Positions 7,288-15,642 of a stretch of DNA of 64,000 nucleotides are shown here, in pieces. Each line of letters opens with the position of its first letter. Position 1 is the stretch's first letter. A model generated the notes under the pieces. That model did no database searches and had not been told where the DNA came from. It saw only the letters and a list, made by a program, of their open reading frames with translations. Source of the stretch: Flavobacteriales bacterium (GTDB taxonomy: Bacteria > Bacteroidota > Bacteroidia > Flavobacteriales_F > PHOS-HE28); NCBI GenBank assembly GCA_016717305.1, contig JADKFY010000001.1, positions 1 to 64,000 on the forward strand, given 5' to 3'. The position numbers were made by a program, and so were the translations under genes.

Positions 7288-8274
7288 CTATTTCACCTCC
7301 GCCAATTTCCCCTTCAGCATATTGATCACTGCGATCTCGCTGGGGTCCACGCCTTTCTTCTGTGCCCAGTACAGGCTCACCCAGTCGCCCAGGTTGATCA
7401 GGTACAACTGGCGTGCGATGGCCGTGTCGCCCTTGCTCCAAACCTCGTAGACGTTCGGTGTGTATTTCTCAAAGATGCTCTTGTTGATCTCCATGCGCAT
7501 TTGCGTGCGCTCGTGGTCTTCCTTGTGGCGGAAGATCACCACGCCCAGGCTCTTGTCACCACCGGCCCAACCCACCAATTCGTTGTGGTTCATTTCCGGA
7601 ATGGCATGGTGCCAGCAGAGTTCTTTGCTGTTCTCGTTCACTTGTTGACGGAACCGGATGCTCACAGCTTCGGTGTTCGCTTCGCTGTATATCACCAAGC
7701 GCTTGCCGACCAACTTCTCAGTGAGTTCCATGGCGGCTTTCTTGATCGCCTCCTTGTCATCAAGCAACATGTTCGCTGCCGTTTTCACAGCGCCTTCGAA
7801 ACCATCGCCGATGATGCCGAAGTGATGTAATACGAAGAATTGCTGGATCAACGAATACGCCAACATGGTGCGCGGTGGATTACCGCCGGGGATCACGATA
7901 TGGTCCATCCCTTTCGCTTTAGCGATCTCCAGCATGGTGCCACCACTCGTAATTACCACGATGCGAGCGCCTTTGGCCAACGCTTGGTCCATTGCGGCCA
8001 TCGTTTCTTCTGTGTTGCCGCTGTAGCTGCAGGCGATCACTAAGCTCTTATGGTCCACGTAGCCGGGCAGGTAGTAGTTGTTGTACACTTCGATCGGGCA
8101 CTTGGCCTCTTTGTGCATCAACTGTGCGGCTATTCGCCCACCGATACCGCTACCACCCAGCCCTGTTACCACCACATTGGTGTAAGGACCACCGGGGGCT
8201 TTCAAAGTTGCTTTACGGCCAATTTCAAGGGCTTCTTTCAGTTGTTTCGGGAAGGCGTCGATCAGTTTCTCCAT
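7288..8274 (-). CDS. Bifunctional phosphoglucose/phosphomannose isomerase
   Basis: A 328-residue SIS-domain isomerase interconverting glucose-6-P, fructose-6-P and mannose-6-P in the cytoplasm. The first SIS domain shows GLGGSGIGG near residue 38 and CSYSGNTEET near 82-91. The second half carries the family marker HAIPEMNHNELVGW near 230, which includes the catalytic Glu and His region. Its length is typical of the short archaeal/bacterial PGI-PMI family, much shorter than classical Pgi. A TATTTTTG -7 element lies 20 bp upstream on the minus strand. It probably supplies hexose phosphates for glycolysis and sugar nucleotides. Confidence 0.92.
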   Translation of the reverse strand: MEKLIDAFPKQLKEALEIGRKATLKAPGGPYTNVVVTGLGGSGIGGRIAAQLMHKEAKCPIEVYNNYYLPGYVDHKSLVIACSYSGNTEETMAAMDQALAKGARIVVITSGGTMLEIAKAKGMDHIVIPGGNPPRTMLAYSLIQQFFVLHHFGIIGDGFEGAVKTAANMLLDDKEAIKKAAMELTEKLVGKRLVIYSEANTEAVSIRFRQQVNENSKELCWHHAIPEMNHNELVGWAGGDKSLGVVIFRHKEDHERTQMRMEINKSIFEKYTPNVYEVWSKGDTAIARQLYLINLGDWVSLYWAQKKGVDPSEIAVINMLKGKLAEVK

Positions 8275-8293
8275 GGGGTGGTTTGTACGGGTG

Positions 8294-8301
8294 CAAAAAT
8301 A
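8294..8301 (-). promoter_or_regulatory. -7 element of the phosphoglucose/phosphomannose isomerase gene
   Basis: TATTTTTG on the minus strand is an exact TANNTTTG match, 19 bp before the ATG at 8274. No convincing -33 box is visible. Confidence 0.5.
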
Positions 8302-8332
8302 GGGACCTCTTACGTGACCATTGGGCTATAGG

Positions 8333-8632
8333 TTAGCCCGATTTGCGTAGTTTTCGCTTCGGGTCTTGGCGAGTATGAAAGACGCGCCCCACAACGATCA
8401 CTTTCGGATAGACGGCGAAAAGGATGACAAATGGAAATCCCTTGACGGGAAATTGCCTGATCCGTCCTCGAATGCGAGTTGAGCCATTGGGGTGCTTTGC
8501 CAAGTAGTTCAGTGTGGTCAAGATCGCAGAGCGGTAGCGTTGTTCAAGACCTTCGGAACGCACGGAATACCAATGGGCCGCTTGTTCAATGTCATCCTCA
8601 GCAACATTACCGAGGAGAATGGCTCTTTTCAT
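8333..8632 (-). CDS. RelE/ParE-type toxin
   Basis: A 99-residue toxin of the type II RelE/ParE superfamily, beginning MKRAILLGNVAEDDIEQAAHW. The family shows in the two helices (DIEQAAHWYSVRSEGLEQRY) and the C-terminal strands (IRQFPVKGFPFVILFAVYP, then VVGRVFHTRQDPKRK). The basic C-terminus resembles ParE more than ribosome-dependent RelE, so gyrase poisoning or mRNA cleavage are both possible. The ATG at 8632 overlaps the upstream antitoxin stop by 4 bp (ATGA), which fixes the start and indicates translational coupling. Antitoxin-first order is normal for such pairs. Confidence 0.85.
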   Translation of the reverse strand: MKRAILLGNVAEDDIEQAAHWYSVRSEGLEQRYRSAILTTLNYLAKHPNGSTRIRGRIRQFPVKGFPFVILFAVYPKVIVVGRVFHTRQDPKRKLRKSG

Positions 8633-8862
8633 TTCGCGACGCGACGAGTCAATTTTCGTTTTATCGCGCTCCATTCCTTGGGTTCTACCTCGCCCCTTTC
8701 ATAGCGTGCTAGATAGTCCTCGAATGCTTTGATCTCGGATTCAGGGATCGCATACGGCTTGGGGACATCCAATGCCGCTGAGACGATACCCAGAGTCACC
8801 TCATCGGTGGTGTCCAACAGCCGCTTGGCAAGTTCGATCCGCTTGTCCTGTTGTTTGCCCAT
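8629..8862 (-). CDS. Antitoxin of the RelE/ParE-type pair
   Basis: A 77-residue antitoxin, MGKQQDKRIELAKRLLDTTD onward, largely helical and rich in charged residues (EIKAFEDYLARYERGEVEPKEW in the C-terminal half). No classical ribbon-helix-helix or HTH is obvious, so I call it by position and size: it precedes the toxin gene with a 4-bp overlap. The C-terminal part likely wraps the toxin. The ATG at 8862 is chosen over an upstream start because a TACCTTTG -7 element lies at 8879-8886, leaving a 16-bp leader. The promoter stands back to back with that of lysS. Confidence 0.8.
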   Translation of the reverse strand: MGKQQDKRIELAKRLLDTTDEVTLGIVSAALDVPKPYAIPESEIKAFEDYLARYERGEVEPKEWSAIKRKLTRRVAK

Positions 8863-8878
8863 GGATATTCTCTTTCTG

Positions 8879-8886
8879 CAAAGGTA
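8879..8886 (-). promoter_or_regulatory. -7 element of the toxin-antitoxin operon
   Basis: TACCTTTG on the minus strand is an exact TANNTTTG match, 16 bp upstream of the antitoxin start, and only 7 bp from the plus-strand element of lysS. Confidence 0.55.
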
Positions 8887-8893
8887 GGGCCGG

Positions 8894-8901
8894 TATCTTC
8901 G
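8894..8901 (+). promoter_or_regulatory. -7 element of lysS
   Basis: TATCTTCG, one mismatch from TANNTTTG, lies 17 bp before the lysS ATG. The same TATCTTCG box occurs before the M28 peptidase gene (12719-12726). Confidence 0.45.
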
Positions 8902-8918
8902 CCACCCATTAGAACCCC

Positions 8919-10475
8919 ATGTCACAACCCCTTTCAGACCAAGAACAAGGCCGCCGCGATTCCATGCAAAAGATGCGTGCGCTTGGTATCGACCCCTTTC
9001 CCGCTGCGCAATTTCCTGTTACCCATACAGCGGTCAAGGTGAAGGAGGAATTCAAGGAAGCAGCCCATTCAGGTGAAGGAGAGAAACCCGAAGCCAACAT
9101 TGTTCTAGCCGGCCGATTGATGAGCGTGCGCGTCATGGGCAAGGCGTCGTTCGCCGTGCTCCGCGACCATACCGGTGACCAACAGATCTATGTGAACCGG
9201 GACGAGATCTGCCTCGGAGAAGACAAGACCTTGTACAATGATGTCTTCAAGAAACTGCTCGATCTCGGTGATCTGATCGGTGTGAAGGGTTACATGTTCA
9301 CCACGCAAACCGGAGAGCTCACCTTGCACGTGAAGGAGTTGACGGTGCTGGCAAAATCGTTGCGCCCACTTCCGGTTGTGAAGACCGATGAGGATGGCAA
9401 GGTGCATGATGCATTCGCTGATCCCGAGTTGCGCTACCGCATGCGCTACGTGGACCTGATCGTGAACCCGAACGTTCGTGAGACCTTCCTGAAGCGTACG
9501 CGCATTTTCGACGCTATGCGAAAGGCCTTTCAGACCGCCGGTTACATCGAAGTGGATACACCCGTTCTTCAGGCGATCCCCGGCGGTGCAGCTGCTCGGC
9601 CATTCGAGACGCACCACAATGCGCTCGATGTTCCGTTCTACTTGCGCATTGCGAACGAACTCTATCTGAAACGGTTGATCGTTGGCGGTTTTGAAGGCGT
9701 ATTCGAGTTCAGTCGCAACTTCCGGAACGAGGGCATGGACCGCACGCACAATCCAGAATTCACGGTGATGGAATTGTACGTGGCCTACAAGGACTACTTG
9801 TGGATGATGGACTACATGGAAGGGGTCATCGCGCAAGTCGCGAGCGCAGCGAACTCCGGGTCGGGCCCCGGAGCAGGATCCAGTTCAGTGGTATTCCAAG
9901 GCAAGGAGATCCGCTTCGAAGCGCCTTTCAAACGGATCACCATGTGCGGTGCGATCCAAGAAAAGACCGGCGTTGATCCGCTCGAGATCGATGAAAAGGA
10001 ACTCGGCGCGCTATGTCTGAAGCATGGCATCGAAGTGACCGCTGCCATGGGCAAAGGCAAGTTGATCGATGAGCTTTTCAGCGAATTGGTGCAACCCGAA
10101 TTGATCCAACCGACCTTCGTGATGGACTTCCCTACGGAGATGAGTCCGCTATGCAAAAAGCACCGCGAGGATGAGCGCCTAACGGAACGGTTCGAGCTCT
10201 ATGTAGGCGGCTTTGAAGTGGCCAATGCATACAGCGAATTGAACGACCCCATCGATCAGCGGGAGCGCTTCGAAGAGCAAGTGAAGTTGATGGAACGCGG
10301 CGACGATGAAGCCATGTTCATCGATCAGGATTTCCTACGTGCGTTGGAGTATGGCATGCCACCGACAAGCGGCATTGGCATCGGAATGGATCGTCTGGTA
10401 ATGTTGCTAACGGACAATCCGGCGATCCAGGAGGTTCTGCTTTTCCCACAGATGCGGCCTGAGAAGTTTGCGTGA
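8919..10475 (+). CDS. lysS: Lysyl-tRNA synthetase, class II
   Basis: Charges tRNA-Lys with lysine using ATP. The 518-residue protein has an N-terminal OB-fold anticodon domain (about 55-150) and a class II catalytic domain. Motif 2 shows as FSRNFRNEGMDRTHNPEF near 265-280 and motif 3 as GIGIGMDRLVMLLT near 485-498. The marker LLFPQMRPE closes the protein, as usual in LysS. A Gly/Ser-rich patch (SGSGPGAGSSS, about 313-323) is an insertion between motifs 2 and 3, a common site of length variation. The start MSQPLSDQEQGRRDSMQKMRALGI matches the family's N-terminal helix. Confidence 0.97.
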   Translation: MSQPLSDQEQGRRDSMQKMRALGIDPFPAAQFPVTHTAVKVKEEFKEAAHSGEGEKPEANIVLAGRLMSVRVMGKASFAVLRDHTGDQQIYVNRDEICLGEDKTLYNDVFKKLLDLGDLIGVKGYMFTTQTGELTLHVKELTVLAKSLRPLPVVKTDEDGKVHDAFADPELRYRMRYVDLIVNPNVRETFLKRTRIFDAMRKAFQTAGYIEVDTPVLQAIPGGAAARPFETHHNALDVPFYLRIANELYLKRLIVGGFEGVFEFSRNFRNEGMDRTHNPEFTVMELYVAYKDYLWMMDYMEGVIAQVASAANSGSGPGAGSSSVVFQGKEIRFEAPFKRITMCGAIQEKTGVDPLEIDEKELGALCLKHGIEVTAAMGKGKLIDELFSELVQPELIQPTFVMDFPTEMSPLCKKHREDERLTERFELYVGGFEVANAYSELNDPIDQRERFEEQVKLMERGDDEAMFIDQDFLRALEYGMPPTSGIGIGMDRLVMLLTDNPAIQEVLLFPQMRPEKFA

Positions 10476-10562
10476 AGCAAGACCGCACCGTTTCCAGAGG
10501 GTTGAAATTCTAAGGACGGATATTTGAACATTGCGCGCTCGAAGAGCGCAGACTGAACCGCT

Positions 10563-12431
10563 TCACTCTATTCTCTCGACCCGCTCCATCGCATCTCCCA
10601 CCTGCAGCCGCCATACCACATCCATCCCGCTAACCACTTCGCCGAAGCGCGTGTAGCGTCCATCGAGGTGTGGAGTAGCGCTGTGTGTGATGAAGAATTG
10701 GCAGCTCTCCGTATCGCGTCCAGCCGAAGCAAGACCAACGGAACCAGCGGTGAATAGTTTGCTACCGATCTCCGTGCGTAAGGTCCAAGGCATGCCGCCG
10801 TACCCATCGCCACGCGGGCAACCACCTTGCACCACGAAGCCGGGCACCATCCTGTGGAAGGATTTGCCGTTGTAGTAGCTCGCGACCACAAGGGAGTCAA
10901 AGACAACACTGCTACCCGGGCAATCGTCCACATCCGTGGCGATGATGATCTCGCCTTTTACCGTGATGATGCGGTAGCGCTGCCCTTGCTTCAATGCGCG
11001 CAATTTGCCAGGATCGATCGGGTGGTTGAAGCGGACCGGAGCAGGTGTAGATGTTTGGGAACCGGTACGCATGGCGATGATCTTGTCCAAGAGCCTCAAG
11101 GCCTCCAGATCGGCCAGTGGGCGTAAAGTATCCCGAAGTGTGCGTTCCAGTTCGGGTGTAATGAAAAGGGAATCGGGATCGCCACCGGTTTCCAAGAGTT
11201 GCTCAAGAGAGGCACAGATCAAACCCGCATCTCCGGAGTGGAATGCCTCGTGCAAGGGACTCCGCAGATCTCGCCATCTTCGATCTTCATCGGGACGGAT
11301 CATTTGCTGGAACTGGCGCATGTGCGCTGCCGCCTGGTCCTTACTTGCCGAAGTGAAGGCGGCTTGCCGAACAGCCGGATGTATGCTTGGGTCGACCAAC
11401 AGGTCCAATGCCTCTGTCAATGTTATCACACCGAACTGGCTAGGGTTGGCCAGGATGGCAGCAGCGCGGACGTAGGGTGAAGGATCGCTCATTGCCGTGT
11501 GTTGCAGTAGGGCGGTCAGACTATCGCGATCCTTTTCTCCGGTCCATAACGCCAAGCTGAGGGCTTGAGTAGCAAGCAGCGGGTCAACGGCAGCTTTGCG
11601 AACAGCCATCGCTTGATCGTGGTCCAGCGAAGGGAGCAGATGAAAGCCCTCGATCGCTACGGTGCCTACTGCACCTTCGCGTGCGGCGGAAACAAAGAGA
11701 TCGCCATCCTTTGGTTCAATGAATGTAGTCAAGGCACGCAGTGCATTCACACGGAGTGCGTTGGGCATCTCTTCTTGCGCGTACTGTCGTGCCAAGCTCA
11801 CTGCATCCGTGCCGCCGATCTTGCTCAAGGCGAGGGTAAGTATGGCTTCGGTTTCGCTTGGGTTGATGGAATCGAAGAGCGCCAAATAGTCGGCGCTTAT
11901 ACGTTGCAAAGAGCTGTCGGGCAAGCGCCGCAACGCATCGGCGGCCCTTATCCGTTCATGACCGCTGCTGTGTACCAAGTAGTTTATGATCTCTTTCGGA
12001 TCCTTCAATTGTCCCGATCTCTGCGTGGCCAAGAAGGAGGCGGTGAACAAGGCGCGTTGCACAGTGCTGTCCTTTTCTTCAAGCGCCCTTCGTGCCATTT
12101 CCTCCAACGCATTGCGGTTCGCGATGAAACCCAATGAAAAGGCTGCGGTGGCTCGCACCACGGCCACATCATCCCCTAAGGCCTTTAGTAGGCAAGGAAT
12201 AGAAACGCTATCCTGCACGGAGGCAAAAGCCAAGGCCGCGGCCTCACGCACGACGACCTCTGGGTCTTCCAGCAAGCTGCACAGTGCTTTGGTATCGCGA
12301 TGTTCCTGAGCTTCCAGGACCGGAGAAAGACGCACATCGGACCAACGATTGGGGAATGGTTCCTTGGGCGTTGCTCCGGAGCAACCGATCAAAATAGCGG
12401 TGGCGGAAAAGAGCAAAAGGGGAATGCGCAT
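10563..12431 (-). CDS. HEAT-repeat lipoprotein with C-terminal cyclophilin-type peptidyl-prolyl isomerase
   Basis: A 622-residue fusion. The N-terminus has a lipoprotein signal (LLFSATAILIGCSG, lipobox Cys at about 17). Residues about 30-440 form alpha-helical HEAT-like repeats, with lines such as DPEVVVREAAALAFASV recurring about every 30-35 residues. From about residue 475 there is a cyclophilin domain with FHRMVPGFVVQGG, CQFFITHS and LDGRYTRFGEVVSGMDVV, preserving the catalytic Arg and the Phe pair. It likely acts as an envelope-anchored foldase with a protein-binding scaffold. Its start codon directly abuts the stop of the DUF1232 gene at 12432, so they share a transcript. Confidence 0.9.
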   Translation of the reverse strand: MRIPLLLFSATAILIGCSGATPKEPFPNRWSDVRLSPVLEAQEHRDTKALCSLLEDPEVVVREAAALAFASVQDSVSIPCLLKALGDDVAVVRATAAFSLGFIANRNALEEMARRALEEKDSTVQRALFTASFLATQRSGQLKDPKEIINYLVHSSGHERIRAADALRRLPDSSLQRISADYLALFDSINPSETEAILTLALSKIGGTDAVSLARQYAQEEMPNALRVNALRALTTFIEPKDGDLFVSAAREGAVGTVAIEGFHLLPSLDHDQAMAVRKAAVDPLLATQALSLALWTGEKDRDSLTALLQHTAMSDPSPYVRAAAILANPSQFGVITLTEALDLLVDPSIHPAVRQAAFTSASKDQAAAHMRQFQQMIRPDEDRRWRDLRSPLHEAFHSGDAGLICASLEQLLETGGDPDSLFITPELERTLRDTLRPLADLEALRLLDKIIAMRTGSQTSTPAPVRFNHPIDPGKLRALKQGQRYRIITVKGEIIIATDVDDCPGSSVVFDSLVVASYYNGKSFHRMVPGFVVQGGCPRGDGYGGMPWTLRTEIGSKLFTAGSVGLASAGRDTESCQFFITHSATPHLDGRYTRFGEVVSGMDVVWRLQVGDAMERVERIE

Positions 12432-12662
12432 CTATTTCTCGTTCGTAAAGTCGATCGCCTTCTTCTTGGTGAACAGTTCGCTGATATCCCACCCGAAATA
12501 GCGAAGTGCGGCTATCAGCACCATAGTGGCTGTGGCTTCATCCAAATTGCCGATGAACGGCAAGTTGTCCGGCAGCAATTCGAAAATGCCCATGGTGGGG
12601 TTCAAGAGGTAGATCAGCGAAAGGATGCCCGCTGCGGCCACAAGGATGTTCTTCATGTGCAC
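12432..12662 (-). CDS. Small DUF1232 (YkvA-like) membrane protein
   Basis: A 76-residue protein with one N-terminal hydrophobic segment (AAAGILSLIYLL) and the DUF1232 signature LLPDNLPFIGNLDEATA. The rest holds a second hydrophobic stretch (TMVLIAALRYFGW) and a lysine-rich tail. The family's function is unknown. Translation could begin at 12656 (MKN) instead of 12662 (MHMKN). It is the first gene of a two-gene unit with the HEAT-cyclophilin lipoprotein, with zero intergenic bases. Confidence 0.8.
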   Translation of the reverse strand: MHMKNILVAAAGILSLIYLLNPTMGIFELLPDNLPFIGNLDEATATMVLIAALRYFGWDISELFTKKKAIDFTNEK

Positions 12663-12718
12663 GCGTCAGCGAACCTAGTGCCGGATCCGCAGATTGTGCA
12701 TCGAAGATAACCGACGGG

Positions 12719-12726
12719 TATCTTCG
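12719..12726 (+). promoter_or_regulatory. -7 element of the M28 peptidase-gpsA operon
   Basis: TATCTTCG, one mismatch from TANNTTTG, 12 bp before the ATG at 12739. Confidence 0.4.
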
Positions 12727-12738
12727 CGATCTGACCCC

Positions 12739-14412
12739 ATGACAACACGGAAGATCCTTTCTATCGCGCTCCTTTCGATACCCCTTGCGCTTGTTGCTCA
12801 AATGCAAGCGGATACCGACGCACTTGAGCAGATGCAATACGATGTGAAATACTTGGCCAGCGATCGCCTTGAAGGTCGCGAGGCAGGCACGCCCGGGGAG
12901 AAACTGGCAGCTGATTACATAGCCGCCAAATTCGGGAATGAGGGGTTGATGCCCTATGGCGATAGCGCGAGCTATTTGCAGGCCTTCACCTTCAACGGTG
13001 ATCCATTCGCGGGCCCTGCCAACAGTTTCCAGTTGGGCCGGTCCATATTGAAAATGGGAACGGATTATGCCCTGATGCCCTTTTCCGGGACCGGTGTGGT
13101 GCGTGGCAAAGTCGTGAAGGCGTTGTATGGCATTCAGGCCCCTGAACTGAACACGGACGACTACAGTGGAATAGAGGTGAAAGGGCGCGTTGTTGCCTTG
13201 TCGATCAGCTCACCGGATGGGGTCCATCCGCACAGTAAGTACATCGGCTACCACGACCTTGTAGCAAGGGCGGAGAAGGCCGCAGAATTGGGCGCCACGG
13301 GTGTTATATTCTACAACGATGATCCAACCGCAGAGGATCCATCCCTGGAATTCACGGCACGCATCAAATCCATTTCGATCCCGGTGCTCTTCTTGAAAGG
13401 AGACCTCCACGGACAATTGGTGATCGATAACAACCCGGTCGTGATCGGCACGGATATCCAACGCGAGCAACGTACGGCCTACAATGTGGTGGGCATGCTC
13501 GATCACGGAAAGGACAATGTCGTGGTGATCGGTGCGCACTTCGATCATTTGGGTTGGGGTGATGAGGGTTCGTTGCATCGGGGTGAAAAAGCGATCCACA
13601 ACGGAGCGGATGATAATGCAAGTGGTATCGCCGTGATGCTGCAACTGGCCCGTGACCTTCTGCAGATGGACCAAACCCGCGCCAACGATTACCTCTTCAT
13701 CGCATTCAGTGGTGAGGAGAAAGGACTTTTCGGATCGAACTACTGGACCAAGCATCCTACTGTGCAGATCGAGCAGCTCAACTACATGATCAACCTGGAC
13801 ATGGTAGGGCGATTGGACAGTGCGGGAAGTATCGGGGTCAATGGCGTTGGCACATCACCAAGTTGGGCGGAAGTGGACCGCACGCTGGTTGGCAATTTGA
13901 AGGTGAAGACCACGGAGAGTGGCATCGGCCCCAGTGATCATACCAGCTTCTATCTGCAAGGAATACCTGCGATCCATTTCTTCACCGGCACCCACGCCGA
14001 CTACCACAAACCCACGGACGATGAGGAGAAGGTGAACTACGATGGCATGTTGCGGATCACCCGTTACATCGAGTCGTTGTTGGCCACATTGAATGATGAT
14101 GGAAAGCTCGAATTCACCAAGACCAAGGATATGGACAATGAGGAGGCACCGCGTTTCACTGTTACATTGGGCGTTGTCCCGGACTATCTTTTCGATGGCA
14201 AGGGCATGCGGATAGACGGGATCACCGAAGGAAAACCCGCAGCGAATGCCGGTCTACAAGTTGGGGATGTGGTCGTGAAGTTGGGTGAAGTGGATGTGGT
14301 CGACATGATGAGCTACATGAAGGCGCTTTCGGCATTGAAGAAGGGAGACAGTGCGCCGCTGAAAGTGATGCGCAAGGACGAAGTGATCAACACAGAAGTG
14401 ACCTTCCAATGA
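12739..14412 (+). CDS. Secreted M28 zinc aminopeptidase with PA and PDZ domains
   Basis: A 557-residue exported metallopeptidase. A signal peptide (MTTRKILSIALLSIPLALVA) is followed by a PA domain (about 85-240) inserted ahead of the peptidase core. Zinc ligands and catalytic residues are visible: GAHFDHLG near 264-271, NGADDNASG near 289-297, SGEEKG near 325-330, NLDMVGR near 353, and the final His in GTHADYHKPTDD near 416-427. A PDZ domain (about 480-557) closes the protein. It likely releases amino acids from peptides in the periplasm. The ATG at 12739 is chosen because it begins the signal peptide. Its stop overlaps gpsA by 4 bp. Confidence 0.93.
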   Translation: MTTRKILSIALLSIPLALVAQMQADTDALEQMQYDVKYLASDRLEGREAGTPGEKLAADYIAAKFGNEGLMPYGDSASYLQAFTFNGDPFAGPANSFQLGRSILKMGTDYALMPFSGTGVVRGKVVKALYGIQAPELNTDDYSGIEVKGRVVALSISSPDGVHPHSKYIGYHDLVARAEKAAELGATGVIFYNDDPTAEDPSLEFTARIKSISIPVLFLKGDLHGQLVIDNNPVVIGTDIQREQRTAYNVVGMLDHGKDNVVVIGAHFDHLGWGDEGSLHRGEKAIHNGADDNASGIAVMLQLARDLLQMDQTRANDYLFIAFSGEEKGLFGSNYWTKHPTVQIEQLNYMINLDMVGRLDSAGSIGVNGVGTSPSWAEVDRTLVGNLKVKTTESGIGPSDHTSFYLQGIPAIHFFTGTHADYHKPTDDEEKVNYDGMLRITRYIESLLATLNDDGKLEFTKTKDMDNEEAPRFTVTLGVVPDYLFDGKGMRIDGITEGKPAANAGLQVGDVVVKLGEVDVVDMMSYMKALSALKKGDSAPLKVMRKDEVINTEVTFQ

Positions 14413-15404
14413 ACGCTCAACGCATTGCTGTGATCGGTGCGGGTTCTTGGGGTACGGCGTTGGTGAAGTTGCTTTCCGCGAACAATGACCGGGTCGGTTG
14501 GTGGGTAAGGCGTGCCGATACCATCAAGCACATTGCAACCTACGGACACAACCCCGACTACATCAGTGCCGCTCAGTTCGAGGTGCAGCGGTTGGCGATG
14601 GACACCGACATCCATACCGTGGTGCGCGAAGCAGATGTGGTGATCCTTGCCGTCCCCAGCGCATTCCTGAAATCGAGCCTGGACAAATTGGATCCCGCTG
14701 CGCTAGCCGGCAAGACCGTGTTCAGTGCGGTGAAGGGGATCGTGCCGGAAACGAACCAGATCGTGGGTCAATACCTCTTCGAACACTTCGGCATCCCGGA
14801 GGACCAGTTCGGTGTGATATGCGGACCGTGCCATGCAGAGGAAGTGGCCATGGAACGCCTGAGCTACCTCACGATCGCCTGTCGCGACCAAGAGAAGGCG
14901 AAGGCAATGGGCACTGCACTGAACGGTCGTTTCATGAAAACAACTTTGAGCGACGATATCTACGGAACTGAATACGCTGCGATCCTGAAGAACGTGATCG
15001 CCGTGTGTGCAGGGATCAGTGTCGGTTTGGGTTACGGCGATAATTTCCGGGCGGTATTGGTGAGTCGCGCCATCCAAGAGATCGAACGATTTGTTGCGGC
15101 CGTGCATCCCATCGCGCGCGACATCAATGAGCCTGCTTATCTCGGTGATCTCCTGGTAACCGCTTACTCAACCTTCAGCCGCAACCGGGAATTCGGGAAC
15201 ATGATCGGCAGAGGCTATAGTGTTCGTGCTGCACAAATGGAAATGAACATGGTGGCCGAAGGGTATTACGCGGTAAAATGCGTGCACGCGATCAACGAGA
15301 AATATGGCGTGGACATGCCCATTACCGAGGCCACATACCGGATCCTCTACGAGAAGATGGCACCGATCATCGAGATGCGTTTGCTCAGTGATATGCTCGC
15401 GTAA
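14409..15404 (+). CDS. gpsA: Glycerol-3-phosphate dehydrogenase [NAD(P)+]
   Basis: Reduces dihydroxyacetone phosphate to sn-glycerol-3-phosphate, the backbone of phospholipids. The 331-residue protein opens with the dinucleotide-binding loop GAGSWGTAL (9-17). The family motifs CGPCHAEE, YGTEYAAILKNVIAV (with the catalytic Lys) and GYGDNFRAVL follow. The start overlaps the peptidase stop (ATGA) and its own stop overlaps the next small gene (TAATG), so three genes are translationally coupled although their functions differ. Confidence 0.96.
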   Translation: MNAQRIAVIGAGSWGTALVKLLSANNDRVGWWVRRADTIKHIATYGHNPDYISAAQFEVQRLAMDTDIHTVVREADVVILAVPSAFLKSSLDKLDPAALAGKTVFSAVKGIVPETNQIVGQYLFEHFGIPEDQFGVICGPCHAEEVAMERLSYLTIACRDQEKAKAMGTALNGRFMKTTLSDDIYGTEYAAILKNVIAVCAGISVGLGYGDNFRAVLVSRAIQEIERFVAAVHPIARDINEPAYLGDLLVTAYSTFSRNREFGNMIGRGYSVRAAQMEMNMVAEGYYAVKCVHAINEKYGVDMPITEATYRILYEKMAPIIEMRLLSDMLA

Positions 15405-15640
15405 TGGGCTTGCTACGTTTCCACTGGGATTTCTTCGGACCCGACGCTCAACCGACCGCCGACCACTTCCTGCGTCATCTGGATACCTTCTGCGAAAAGA
15501 ACACGATTTCCGAATACCGCCATTGGACCAGCGATCATAAAGTACGTGTTGAAGCGTCGTTGGAATGTGATCAAGAACACATGCTCCTGATCCGCGATGC
15601 GCTCAAACCAAAGCGTGCAGAACGGGTTCTGGAGGACTGA
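15404..15640 (+). CDS. Small hypothetical protein coupled to gpsA
   Basis: A 78-residue protein (MGLLRFHWDFFGPDAQPTAD onward) that I do not recognise. It has no signal peptide or membrane segment. It contains HFLRHLDTFCEKN (helix) followed by EYRHWTSDHKVRVEASLEC (strands) and an acidic-basic tail, which could be a small alpha/beta domain. The 1-bp TAATG overlap with gpsA supports it being a real gene. It converges on the T9SS protein gene two bases after its stop, without an obvious terminator. Confidence 0.7.
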   Translation: MGLLRFHWDFFGPDAQPTADHFLRHLDTFCEKNTISEYRHWTSDHKVRVEASLECDQEHMLLIRDALKPKRAERVLED

Positions 15641-15642
15641 GC

